This document shows positions 20,552-30,300 of a stretch of DNA of 64,000 bases, one piece after another. Below the pieces are notes generated by a model. It had not been told where the DNA came from. It made no database searches and saw only the letters and a program-made list of their open reading frames with translations. The DNA lies in NCBI GenBank assembly GCA_933822405.4, contig CAKOGP040001980.1, forward strand, positions 528,784-592,783, given 5' to 3'. Numbering within the stretch: the stretch's first letter is position 1; every line of letters starts with the position of its first letter. The translations under genes and the position numbers were made by a program. Origin of the DNA: Cylindrotheca closterium (lineage: Eukaryota; Bacillariophyta; Bacillariophyceae; Bacillariales; Bacillariaceae).

Positions 20552-20954
20552 GATGGTGAACCAACGGAGGTACTGTAGGCACTTTGATAGGAAGCCAAGG
20601 AAGACCTCTGTGGCAACTACGACAAAACCTCTGTATCTCGTTTTATGCTGGTTTCTTGGACCCTTGACTTGCATACACCACTTCCTCTGTTATAGTTCTC
20701 TTTCAGTGTACCTACAGTATTGTACAGTATCTTCATTTGCTTCGGTAGTACTGTAGCTGTTGCTGTCAGTTTCTGCAATACGAATGAATGGATGTTTTCA
20801 TTCACGTGTCCGAATCGATGTCGTAGTTCCAATCGGACGGTTACGAACACTTTGGAACTCCTGCTCTCGTCTTCGTCAAGATCATTCTTCGTCTCTCATT
20901 ATTGCCACAACACGGGCGCACCCAATAATCCTTCATGTTACCTAAACTATCACC
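20552..20954. other. Divergent intergenic region (USP / membrane protein)
   Basis: 403 bp between divergent genes, presumably holding both promoters. Short TACAGTA-type runs (20713-20755) are visible. No confident motif. Confidence 0.35.
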
Positions 20955-21920
20955 ATGAGCATCATTGGTCATTTGAATTCATCCTCGGAAGGTGGCAATG
21001 CAACAGAAGAAGAGAAAAAGCCCTCTCCCGATAAAATATCCCAGACGGCCAATGGCATTTCTATCAAAGATTTTTTCGATCTGAGCAAACCTTGGGTGCT
21101 AGTTCCCGATGGGTCGTTTTCGGGCTTCTTTAACTTTATTCCCGCCACTTATCGACAAGGCCCATGGAGTCCAGTAGCGACAATTGCAATCATTGTGATT
21201 ATATCCTTTTTGAGTGGTGGTATTTTGTCCTTTTTGAATGGCGATTTCTTGCAATACTTTCAGGAAGATCAGCATGGTCATGAATACGTTGCCTTTACTC
21301 AAGAGTGGTACATGGCGTTGTTATGCTTTAGTTGGACTGCATTTCTATGTTGGCATATTTTGAATTATAGTGCTGTTGGTGCAGGAGCATGGGTTACCTT
21401 TACTGTGTGGTCGTGGACTTGCATAGTGGTTCGAAGTGGACTGGCCGTCATGGCACCCTTTGTGCCAGGAGCACGGCTTCCAATGGATATGTTGAGATTC
21501 CCAACCATGCTGTCTGCGAGTTTGACATTCTTCCTTTGGAACTTTGTACTGTTCCCAATCATTCTTGTATTCATCAAGGATCCCGAAAAGAAAAAGAAGT
21601 TCATCGGCTACATGACCAATTTCCGGCTGACGCAGTTGCATGTCTGCAATATATTCATTGCCTCCTATGTTACGATATATGTAGGTCCAAGAAGACAACT
21701 TCATACTGGAGACGCAGTTGCAGCTGCAACCATGGTGGTTATATATGTTTTGGTTTATTACTTGATCTTGGACCGAATTGGCGTTCACTTGTATCCAATC
21801 TTTTCCCCACGAACACCCGCTGTCGTCATTTCCTATGCCCTCTTCTTTGCCATGTGTCATGGTGGATTTCAAGGATGGCAAAAAGTGTTGGAGGTGTGCT
21901 ACAAAGAACCAATACAGTAG
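20955..21920 (+). CDS. Seven-pass membrane protein of unknown function (paralogue of 24442-25389)
   Basis: 321 residues from ATG 20955, one exon. The first 60 residues are polar and Ser/Lys-rich. About seven hydrophobic segments follow, near residues 75-97, 117-136, 141-163, 178-205, 220-236, 252-275 and 286-306. Conserved with its paralogue: FFDLSKPWVLVP, an Arg-rich loop with NFRLTQLHVCN, GPRR-LH-GD, and LDRIGVHLYPIF near the C-terminus. The Leu-Gln-Leu-His and the YPIF segment faintly recall FAR-17a/AIG1-type lipid hydrolases, but I cannot claim membership. No signal peptide. Function unknown. Confidence 0.7.
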   Translation: MSIIGHLNSSSEGGNATEEEKKPSPDKISQTANGISIKDFFDLSKPWVLVPDGSFSGFFNFIPATYRQGPWSPVATIAIIVIISFLSGGILSFLNGDFLQYFQEDQHGHEYVAFTQEWYMALLCFSWTAFLCWHILNYSAVGAGAWVTFTVWSWTCIVVRSGLAVMAPFVPGARLPMDMLRFPTMLSASLTFFLWNFVLFPIILVFIKDPEKKKKFIGYMTNFRLTQLHVCNIFIASYVTIYVGPRRQLHTGDAVAAATMVVIYVLVYYLILDRIGVHLYPIFSPRTPAVVISYALFFAMCHGGFQGWQKVLEVCYKEPIQ

Positions 21921-22861
21921 ATGGGGGAAGTATATTGTAGTGTAATGTAGTCGTTCAGTCCTACAACCTGCGGTCTACCTGTACTAATACTATAACGAGT
22001 TTTGGATCGTATGTGTGTGGTACAAATATCCAATAGATCATACAACTCAAAATAGATTATCTGATTACAAAGAGAATAAATCTCACCCAACCACACAACT
22101 TCGAGTAACTCCATCCATTCAATCGTTTTTTTATTTAAAAAAACATCCAATCAAGTAGTCAACGATAATCAGACATTGAAATGAGCATCTACTACTCCAG
22201 TCTATTTGATAGTGATGGTGAAGATTCCATTGTCATGAGCTGAAGGGCTAGGGATGAAAGAGCACAATCAAGAGCTGTCCAACAGCTTGTTTGACAAGAC
22301 TAGTTGACTGACACTTGCGCCGATCCTCGTCCAATCGTGCCTAATTGTTATTTTTCAAAAAATAGAAATAATGTACGATTGGAATAGTACGAAACTAATG
22401 CCTCCAAACCAACGACATTTGTGCATTTTCTCTAATATATATACACGTATATTTACAGGTGCATGCAATACACGTGTAAAAATAATGTACGATTGACACC
22501 CAAAAACGCGGCCAAGACCTCCAGACCAACGACATTTGTGAAGTTTTCTACAATATGTGCAATACTACGCGTGTAAAAATTATGTACGATTGGACTCCGA
22601 ATGCGCGGTCAACGTATCCAAACCACGACATTCTCGTCTGAACGTTGATAAGATACTAGCAAGAATTCCAACAATTCTCATGTGATTGCCAACCAACGAA
22701 CAACTGAAAAGAGCCAGCATGAAGATGACTCCGAATTCGAATTCGAAACATTCCCATCGCCCAATCTTTGTTTTCAAAATCCTACTCTCACAATTACAAA
22801 AACTGAATTGAGCATCCATACTATTACCTTCAAAAGAAGAAAAACAAAGTTGATTATCAAG
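21921..22861. other. Intergenic region carrying a three-unit tandem repeat
   Basis: 941 bp. The clear structure is a set of three imperfect ~100-bp repeats at about 22362-22640 (listed separately), placed upstream of the secreted-protein gene at 22862. No gene supported in the remainder. Confidence 0.5.
22362..22640. repeat. Imperfect tandem repeat (3 units of about 97-114 bp)
   Basis: Each unit begins with a run like AAAATAATGTACGATTG (anchors at 22371, 22485, 22582), then a variable GC-richer stretch, then CCAAACCAACGACATTTGTG and a TTTTCTNNAATAT...GCAATAC...ACGTGTA tail. The third unit is truncated. ACGTG cores occur at the unit junctions. It lies about 220-500 bp upstream of the ATG at 22862, so it may contribute to that promoter. 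Confidence 0.75.
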
Positions 22862-23221
22862 ATGAATGCATTCTACAAAACCATCCTTCTTCTCGCCGTT
22901 GTAGCTGGTGCTACAGCTCAGAGTACGGCTCCTGCTGCGAGTGGGTCGAATTCCCCTGTCGCCTTTGTTCCTGTGACTGTTCCTGTGATGGTGCCTATCG
23001 CCGTGCCTATCATGGCCCCAGTAACGGTTCCAGTTTCCGCCGTGAATAACAGTTCAATGAAGGCTCCCAAAGCTGCTAAGAAGGCCAAGGCACCTTCGGC
23101 CTCGTCATCTCGAGGATCCCGATTGGTTGCCCCAGTTGCAAAAAGTGCCTCCTCGTCTTTGTCTTCGGTTTCCAGTGGATCCAGCAGCGGATCCAGCAGA
23201 AGACACAACCGCCGAAAGTAG
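22862..23221 (+). CDS. Small secreted low-complexity protein
   Basis: 119 residues from ATG 22862; the frame is open further upstream but the first Met followed by a signal peptide is the natural start. A signal peptide occupies residues 1-20 (KTILLLAVVAGATA, cleavage after ATA). Then comes a hydrophobic Val/Pro repeat of about 28 residues (VPVTVPVMVPIAVPI type), a Lys/Ala segment (KAPKAAKKAKAP), and a Ser-rich tail with SSGSSSGSS, ending in basic residues. No cysteines. It resembles small diatom secreted or cell-wall proteins in composition, but no family is recognised. Its layout (signal peptide, Ser- and Lys-rich body, basic end) parallels the Ser-Gly-Lys proteins at 38-55 kb without clear homology. 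Confidence 0.65.
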   Translation: MNAFYKTILLLAVVAGATAQSTAPAASGSNSPVAFVPVTVPVMVPIAVPIMAPVTVPVSAVNNSSMKAPKAAKKAKAPSASSSRGSRLVAPVAKSASSSLSSVSSGSSSGSSRRHNRRK

Positions 23222-23934
23222 ACGGCTATCGGGCTAATTCTTTGTTGTAGGTATAATGTCTGGCAGACATGATGAAACGTTTTAGGAACTCGGGGAGATA
23301 TAACTCGATTAGATAGAGAAATGTGTTATGATGACCAACAAATTTCGTGTTGTAGAGTTTGCCATTCAATAGTAATACAAAAGATAAGTCTATCTTCGCC
23401 AGGCAGAATATAGCAAATGAAAAACAAAGAAAACAACAGATATGGTAGGAAGTATACATGGTTCCAAGAGATTTCCGTCGCTATTCCAATTTCAAGGTGA
23501 CCAGTAGTACAGCGAGAAAAGAATGTCTCACCTTCCATCGAAACTTTAATGTGGAAGATATCATGATAGTGCTGGTTGGGTGATATCCTTCAAGGGAGCC
23601 TGCCATGCTGCATCGGCACATCCGGGAAACGGAGGCCACTTGATCTCAGCGCTAATTCGTCCCAAAGTCAAGAGCCGCAACTGGCAATTCGTCGTTTATC
23701 TCGGGACAATTGAGAAGAAGTAGTCCGCCAGCATGACTCAAGGAGAAGCAGGAGTGCCCCGCGGTCAGGTTGAGGGCTAAATGTCGATGCGTCGATTGTC
23801 AAGCTGCTGCCACTTTTCTCTATGTCTTCGACAAGATCTTGTAGGACAACCATCATTTTCGTTGGCATGTAGTCGGGAGCTTTGGTCCCTGGCTGTTTAC
23901 CTCAAAGATCCGCATGACGTTGTTTTCATTTCTA

Positions 23935-24180
23935 TCGAAGATAGCCAACTGGCGCCTTCTTTTCGGGTTCTTCTGCTTGGTGTTTTCTTGGAGTGACTCT
24001 GGTGGGTTGTGGTGTGAAGCTGGTCCTTTTGAGTTGCGCGCGAAGCGTGCGACTCAAAGGACCAGTCTCAGATTTCCCGTAAGACGTGAAATCTGAGACT
24101 TGCTTGTCTGCCAGGCCTTGACACGAAACAATCGTGTCAAGGCCCAACAGGGTGTGGTGGGATGGGAAAGAAAGAAATAA
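23935..24180. repeat. Dispersed repeat, copy 2, interrupted by a hairpin cluster
   Basis: Same family as 13185-13340. The match runs to GGTGTGAAGCTGGTCC (ends 24027), is then interrupted by about 120 bp of stem-loops, and resumes in GTGTGGTGGGATGGGAA. This indicates that the hairpins were inserted into, or expanded within, this copy. Confidence 0.5.
24020..24144. repeat. Three consecutive stem-loops
   Basis: Stem 1: 24020-24041 pairs with 24045-24065 (21-22 bp, one bulge and G-T pairs). Stem 2: AGTCTCAGATTTC at 24064-24076 pairs perfectly with 24088-24100. Stem 3: GGCCTTGACACGA at 24114-24126 pairs perfectly with 24132-24144 around loop AACAA. They sit back-to-back with hardly any spacer between 1 and 2. 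Possible readings: a structured RNA, a fold-back/MITE remnant, or a site of palindromic repair synthesis. No coding function. Confidence 0.8.
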
Positions 24181-24244
24181 CTCTATCTTTCTGTCAGTAT
24201 ACTTGCACACAAGTTCGATATGTGTAGATCGGACTTAGGTTGCT

Positions 24245-24336
24245 GGTGCAATACTGAGATGACGGTCGCCCTACCGTCGTTCATGGAGTCACTATTGAGT
24301 CCATTGGTTCGACCGCTTTCTTCCGTCTACGTTAGA
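24245..24336. repeat. 92-bp block duplicated upstream of two different genes, copy 1
   Basis: Reads identically to 27059-27150, as far as I can compare by eye. It contains the inverted words GACGGTCG/CTACCGTCG. Here it ends 105 bp upstream of the ATG of the membrane-protein gene (24442). It is in the same orientation relative to the downstream gene in both places, so it may be a shared promoter or 5' UTR segment, or a mobile-element end. Confidence 0.8.
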
Positions 24337-24441
24337 GAATTTGCAAAGATTTTATTTTTTTATATTGTGTCCCTTCGTCGGACTACAATAGTCCCAAAAT
24401 CTAAAAATGACGACAAGTTTTACTATGCTTTTGTGACAACG

Positions 24442-25389
24442 ATGAGGAAGAGAGAATTGAGCATAGTTGATCACCTGAATTCATCCTCAGATGATAGCAA
24501 AGCTGAAAAAGACTTCCAGGAGAAGGCGGCCAAGGCAATCAAGGAGCTTTCATTATCCCGTTTCTTTGACTGGAGCCAACCGTGGGTGCTCATTCCAGGC
24601 GGTTCCTACGATGGTTATTTTGATTTTCTTCCTCGGCATCTTCGCTGTGGCCCTTTGAGTGTCATTTCAATATCTTCGGCAACAATAACGCTATCTGCTA
24701 TGTTGATGATTGGAATGGAAGTCTACAAAGACGGTGGAATTATGGTGCTGTTTGCAGATAACATGCCACAGAACTATGTGGCATTTGATCGAGACTGGTA
24801 CATGACACTTGCTGGATTCTTTTGGATGATATTTATATGCTGGTATGTCTATGCCCGTGGGCCTAAGGGTAAGATAGCGTGGATAACATTCACGTTATGG
24901 TCTTGGACGATTGTTACACTACGGTATGGTCTTTGTCTGCTTGCTCCTTTTGTACCATTTGTGCGACTAGCATCCGAGATTCTTCGATTTCCGGCCTTGC
25001 TATCGGCTACATTGGTATTCTTCATTTGGAATTTTGTATTATTTCCTGTCACTCTGCTGTGCATTGAAGATCGCGAGAAAAGGAACAAATTTCTGAACTA
25101 CATGACCAACTTTCGATTGAGCCAACTTCATGTGTTCAACGTTGCCTATGCAGCCATCAATGGTGCATTCCTTGGTCCTCGAAGATCGTTGCATATGGGA
25201 GATGTTGCGACAGCTTCTATATTCTTGACAATCTATATGCTATTTTACTATTGTGTCTTGGACCGAATTGGCGTCCATTTATATGCAATCTTCTCACTTC
25301 GAACCGCATGGTCGAGCGTTTCCTTCGCACTCTTGATAACCTTGAGCTATGCAGGTTTTCATGGTTGGCAATGGGTACTTTCCCGATAG
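24442..25389 (+). CDS. Seven-pass membrane protein of unknown function (paralogue of 20955-21920)
   Basis: 315 residues from the ATG at 24442 (MRKRELSIVDHLNSSS), which lines up with the start of the paralogue (MSIIGHLNSSS). The frame is open up to an ATG at 24220, which would add 74 residues, but that part covers the duplicated 92-bp block and is probably not coding. The hydrophobic pattern and motifs match the paralogue: WSQPWVLIPGG, NFRLSQLHVFN, GPRRSLHMGD and LDRIGVHLYAIF. The YPIF of the paralogue is YAIF here. The C-terminus is about 7 residues shorter. Same orientation, about 2.5 kb apart, so the pair arose by duplication with other DNA between them. Function unknown. Confidence 0.7.
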   Translation: MRKRELSIVDHLNSSSDDSKAEKDFQEKAAKAIKELSLSRFFDWSQPWVLIPGGSYDGYFDFLPRHLRCGPLSVISISSATITLSAMLMIGMEVYKDGGIMVLFADNMPQNYVAFDRDWYMTLAGFFWMIFICWYVYARGPKGKIAWITFTLWSWTIVTLRYGLCLLAPFVPFVRLASEILRFPALLSATLVFFIWNFVLFPVTLLCIEDREKRNKFLNYMTNFRLSQLHVFNVAYAAINGAFLGPRRSLHMGDVATASIFLTIYMLFYYCVLDRIGVHLYAIFSLRTAWSSVSFALLITLSYAGFHGWQWVLSR

Positions 25390-25406
25390 AACGGATCCAT
25401 TTCTTA

Positions 25407-26636
25407 CTATTGGACTTCTTGTTCCATAACGCGTTGATCTCGCTTTTGTTCCATTACTAACTGAATACTATCCGAAGCTACTCCAAATCCCCATGTCAAA
25501 CCATCCCATGCCATACCTGCTGTTTCAATTGGATGCAAAGCTCGGTCGACTACAAAGCCGACTGAATTTTGAGCAATTTTACCCACTCCTCCATGTCGAT
25601 CGACCTGTCTACCGACAACGCGGAGTGTTTGCCTTCCGGTAAACTTGGCAGCAACCAGCAACAATCGCGACGAATGGTACAAGTGTGAAGCACCCACTTC
25701 CACTGTCTCAATGACAGAAGTTTCTTGAAAATGATTGTACGCACCCTGGATTGCGTTGTCCGCCAGTAATATTCCTCCTCCTACCAATGTAGTTGCCACA
25801 GCTGTTGGAAAGAGCACAATTCCTAGTGCCACCGCCAAGATCGGCTTCTTTGTAGCTTCTTCCTTTCCCCAGTTGCACGCGCCCGCAACATGAGGTCCTA
25901 AAGGAGGCCATAACACTCGTACCCGTTTCTGAGATTTCGATTTTGCTCCCCTACTCTTGGCTGAAGTAGGTTGCGAAGTTTCATCACTACCTATCCTATT
26001 GGTACTGGAATCTTCTTCCTGTGCAAACTCATCGTCTTTATCAGCAGCCGATAGCTCTCCCACGCCTCTTTCATTCTCCGAAATCTCCTCAATTCGTGCA
26101 GAATGTGATGAAATCTGCTCATCAATGGACGAATGGAAGGACTGAAGACTCATTAGGAACATTCGAGCCACAACAAGAGTCACATCGGCAATCTCTTCAG
26201 CATCGTCCGCGCCCACATCTCGAAATGCAGATTGTACATCCTTAAGCAAAATAGCGGCACCACTCAAGGCATCCACCCAGTCGTTTTGAGAAATCGCAAC
26301 GGTATTGGGATCTGATACCGCCATAACGGCACAATCTTGTTGACAAGCGTCTGCCAGAAGCAACCGCTGCTCACCAGTATGACGTTCCAATTCATTCACC
26401 ACCTGTCCAACTCCATCAGCAAATTCATCGCACTTTCTCAAAATGGCGGGACCTAACAAATCGGGATTGTCTTCCAAATTTTGCAAAAGCTTTTCAACTT
26501 GTTCCAATCCAGTGCCCAAATTATCAACGAGCTCTTCAGTCAGATTCTTGGGTTCCTCTGTAATACAGGGTTCTTCAGCGTCAAAGCTTGGTAGATCCAT
26601 GCGCTGTCTTTCGAGTCCTTTCGGAGAGGTAGACAT
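25407..26636 (-). CDS. Hypothetical protein with C-terminal membrane-associated domain
   Basis: 409 residues from ATG 26636 (MSTSPKGLERQRM). The frame is open upstream to 26885 but without an ATG there until further out, and that DNA overlaps the AAA relic on the other strand. Residues 1-230 are acidic and helical, with coiled-coil-like Leu/Glu patterns. Then come a basic Ser/Lys linker (about 225-245), a WPPLGPHVAGACNWGKEEATKKP segment split around 245-265, and a hydrophobic Ala/Val stretch (about 266-290), followed by an amphipathic C-terminus. No known family was recognised. Convergent with the membrane-protein gene (17 bp between stop codons). It may be a lineage-specific membrane-linked protein. 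Confidence 0.6.
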   Translation of the reverse strand: MSTSPKGLERQRMDLPSFDAEEPCITEEPKNLTEELVDNLGTGLEQVEKLLQNLEDNPDLLGPAILRKCDEFADGVGQVVNELERHTGEQRLLLADACQQDCAVMAVSDPNTVAISQNDWVDALSGAAILLKDVQSAFRDVGADDAEEIADVTLVVARMFLMSLQSFHSSIDEQISSHSARIEEISENERGVGELSAADKDDEFAQEEDSSTNRIGSDETSQPTSAKSRGAKSKSQKRVRVLWPPLGPHVAGACNWGKEEATKKPILAVALGIVLFPTAVATTLVGGGILLADNAIQGAYNHFQETSVIETVEVGASHLYHSSRLLLVAAKFTGRQTLRVVGRQVDRHGGVGKIAQNSVGFVVDRALHPIETAGMAWDGLTWGFGVASDSIQLVMEQKRDQRVMEQEVQ

Positions 26637-26837
26637 GGTCTTCCAGTTGAGTTCAAACGAATGAATGATTTCAAACGAACGAATGCTGCTGGCTGGTCGT
26701 CGAAGTCGAATGAAATTGTAATTTTTAAAAAGGGCGGGCGATCCGCGCGGGTCGAACGATTTTCGACACTCCGCCCGCCATATGAAACCTTTATTTACCA
26801 TACTATCAAACCAAGAGTAGATCAAACCAAGAGTAAG

Positions 26838-26945
26838 ATCAAACGAGCCATTTCTCATGCCGTCGGAAATGACCACCTCTACCACGCTGGGCTTTTCGTG
26901 AGAGATATGCTGAATTTCGACTGGATGTCCATAGCGATAAAGAAG
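26838..26945 (+). pseudogene. Frameshifted relic of an AAA-TPR ATPase gene (3' end)
   Basis: Plus-strand translation gives AISHAVGNDHLYHAGLF, matching AISHAVGNDHLHHAALF near the C-terminus of the intact gene at 27337-30948 (about residues 1143-1159). After a small indel the match continues in another frame with RYAEFRLDVHSDK against ERFAEYRLQMRNDR. No other part of such a gene is present. It lies directly upstream of, and in the same orientation as, the intact copy, the position expected for the remains of a former tandem duplicate. Confidence 0.65.
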
Positions 26946-27058
26946 CCGGCAAATACCAGTGCTATTGGTACAAGAGTATTCGTTACTCGTACCTGAACGT
27001 TAAAATAAAGCAAATAAAAAGCCGCAATGTTCGTCCATCAACCGCGAAGGTTGTGCAG

Positions 27059-27150
27059 GTGCAATACTGAGATGACGGTCGCCCTACCGTCGTTCATGGA
27101 GTCACTATTGAGTCCATTGGTTCGACCGCTTTCTTCCGTCTACGTTAGAA
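27059..27150. repeat. 92-bp block duplicated upstream of two different genes, copy 2
   Basis: Reads as identical to 24245-24336. Here it ends 187 bp before the ATG of the AAA-TPR gene at 27337. Sequence on both sides of the block differs between the two sites. Confidence 0.8.
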
Positions 27151-27336
27151 GATCGAAGGCACAAAGTTTATCTACACAACAACAGCAACCATATGCGACA
27201 TCCCACTACGAACACACGGAAATCCATTGCCCTTGTCTCCAATGACCATGGTTCGAAGTTAAGCTCTTCCAATCTATAAAGTTGCAAAGAAAAAATAGAA
27301 TGCCAAACACTTTTTAAAAAAAAATCGAGTGGAATA

Positions 27337-30300
27337 ATGTCGAACACTAAGATCCCTCCCGCCAACGGTCTCAAGATTCTGCATGCTCTTGCTAATGAAG
27401 ATGTCGAGAATCGTCCTGCTTCGACAACAACAGAGAATATTGGATTTGAGCAGACTGAAGCACCATCATCTACTGAGCTTCCCAAATGCGTTCAAGCATC
27501 GAACAGTGCCCTGAAAAGTGATTTGGTAAAACTTCCAGCGGACTTGGAGTCTTCCTCGTTGACTTCAGGAGACCGCGGCGCTTCAAGCAGTATTGTCTCT
27601 ACTGTCGCCTCAAGCAAACCATCAACAGTCAACCCTGCCATAGTACAGCCTGCATCCGAAACGATCGGCGGTGAAGATGCCGACGATGGATCTGATGCAA
27701 GCACACTTGTTCTGCAAAGTACCACAACATCCTTATCAGGATCCATCAGCATTGTTACCGAAGATTCAGACGGCAGTAACGTATCTTCGGATGGATTAAC
27801 TCCCAAGAAGCCTGGTTCCGTAGACAGCGATGCAACGAAACCAATCGTGGGCAGTCATAGAAATGATTCTCCTTCAGACGTCAACAAGCTAGATGTCAAT
27901 TCGCTCGGGGTTATTGGGAGAAACCAAGAAATATCCATCCTTAGACGCTGCTTCCAAAGGTTGTTAAGCTCTGACGATGAGAATGACTCTTGTGACAAAC
28001 AATCGGTCTCTCAAAATGAGCTCGTTTTCATTTCAGGCTTTTCCGGGATTGGCAAGTCGACATTAGCACAGTCGCTCCAACCTGACGTAGCATCGATAGG
28101 TGGAATATATGTGGAGGGAAAATACGCATTTTCGTCGATCGACGAGCCTTACTCTGGCGTGGCACAAGCTTTTGGTGACTTATGCAGCAAGTTTAAGTCC
28201 TGTGCTCCAGAAGTAATTTCAAGTATTGGGAAGACGATACGAGATTCCATGCACGAAGAAGCTAATATGCTGATGGAATTGATCCCAGAGCTATGCATTT
28301 TCCAGCACTCTGAGGATGCGACTACCAGCACTTATTATAGTGGCGCAAATGCAGCAGAAAACGACCACGAACTGTGGAAATTTGCGTTCCGCATGTTGAC
28401 TAGGATACTTGGGTCACGCTTCTATCCCATTGTGATTGTTCTAGACGATCTTCAGTGGGCTGATATATCGTCGCTCGATATTTTGGATTGTTTGATATCT
28501 GACGTGGAGAATCCACGACCTTTGATGATTATTGGATGCTACCGATCCAACGAAGTCGACGAGAATAGCATGCTCTTCAATCGCATTCGAACACTCCAAG
28601 AAAAATGCACAAAGTTTGGTTTTCGGATCACGGATATTGAACTGCAAAACTTTGATCCTGACGTCGTGAACAAGATGATTATGACGGTGTTGTCCAGTGA
28701 CATCAAATCTATTAATAATGAATCAAAGACTCGGGATCTGGCGGAAGTTTGCTACAAACGTACACTGGGTAATCCGTTTTTCGTAATCGAGTTCATTAAG
28801 ATGCTTTGTACTAAGGGTTTGTTGGAGACTCGTTCGGGACAGTGGGTGTGGAATGTCAAACAAATCGAAGATGAGACCATATCGGCGGGCAACGTTACCG
28901 ACTTGCTTCAAGCGCCAATGAGGAAACTTCCTCACGATATGCAATTGCTATTGCAATACGCAGCCTGCCTTGGACCTTCGTTTACTTTTTCGACGTTGAA
29001 GTTTGTTTGGAAGAACCATGCGATATTGATCTTGGAGAGTGCAGATCCGGATGTGGCTGGCATCCTACACGTGCTTGAGGAAGCAAATCTGTTGGTGACT
29101 TCTAGACCAGGAGAGCTCGAATGGGTTCACGACAAGGTCCAAGGGGCAGCTTTGTCGCTATCAGACTTGGTTACTCCTTGGTTCCAATTCGGACTCGGTG
29201 TTTGTCTTTACGAAGGCTTAAGCGAGTCGCGCCTTGAGAAGCAGCTATTTGCGGTTGTCGATCTTATTAATAAAGGCAACATGACCGAAAGATTCGATCT
29301 CGCTGCGCTGAATCTGCGAGCCGCAAAGAAGGCTCGCAAGATGGCAGCCTTTCAAAGCGGAGAGCGATACGTCGCTAATGGCATTAGACAACTACCTGAA
29401 GACGAAATGTGGACCACATCTCGCTATCTGACACTAGAACTCTATTCGCTTGGTGCAGAAATGAATGTGACACTTGGCAATATAGGTGCGGCGGAGAAAT
29501 ACATTCGAGTAGTATTGGATCGGAAGGAATACTCACCAATGGAGACAATGCAGCTGAGAATGATGAATGTGAATATACTTGAAAGTGTAGAACTCAGGCC
29601 TGCTGATGCAGTTAGCTACGCTGTTCAAACATTGAGGGACATCGGGTACGACTTTGTTCGGAGTAAAAAATTGAGCCCTGCTGAAGTGTTGGCCGTCGTG
29701 ATGAAAACCGGCAAGCGGCTGGAAAAACTGCCTGTTGATCATTTCGAAAAAGCTGGGTACATGGAAGACGAACGACAGATAGGAATCGTGAATATGCTGT
29801 CAAGGCTCCAAATAGCTGCATACAACGGGAGCGATATTTTCTTCAGCTTTTTGTGCGTTTGCAAGGTTATTGAGCTTACTGTTGATCATGGTATCTATGT
29901 TCTCTCTGCAGCAAGTTTTGCTAGTCTCGGAGCCGCGACTATGATTACGAAGAACGACCATGCGTTATCTTTGCATTTATGTAACATTGCCTTTTCAATA
30001 CAAAAGAGGTTTGGAATACGGAATGCTGCTGAAACAATCCACATCAGTTGGGGCTTTGTGCTTTGTATTGTACATCCATTGTATGAAGCGCTGAACCCAA
30101 TGCTTGAAGGGTACTCGAAAGGGATGAGGGAAGGAGATACCAAAAGGGCCACTTTCAATCTACTTGTTCGCTATATGTTCTTGCCATACATTATGGGCCG
30201 CCCGCTTGGTTCCATCCTTAACAAGCTGGAAAAGATTGAACCGCAACTGGAGGAATCAAAGCAAACGAAGGTACTACTACAACTTCGAGTTTGCTGGCAG

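Larger units (their letters stand above)
23222..24441. other. Gene-poor stretch with dispersed repeat, hairpin cluster and duplicated upstream block
   Basis: About 1.2 kb without a supported gene. It contains copy 2 of a dispersed repeat (about 23935-24180), three adjacent stem-loops (24020-24144), and a 92-bp block (24245-24336) that recurs at 27059-27150. A minus-strand frame around 23668-23868 looks like an eroded coding fragment but matches nothing I recognise. Confidence 0.5.
26637..27336. other. Upstream region of the second AAA-TPR gene
   Basis: 700 bp without an intact gene. It contains the frameshifted AAA-TPR relic (about 26838-26945) and copy 2 of the 92-bp block (27059-27150). 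An A-run precedes the ATG at 27337. Confidence 0.5.

Noticed and set aside
23668..23868. Minus-strand frame of 66 codons resembling an eroded coding fragment
   Set aside because: No recognised similarity, and no start or end context. Kept only as a mention in the interval entry.
24220..24441. Upstream 74-codon extension of the membrane-protein gene
   Set aside because: It covers the 92-bp block that is also found before an unrelated gene, and the paralogue starts at the position corresponding to 24442.
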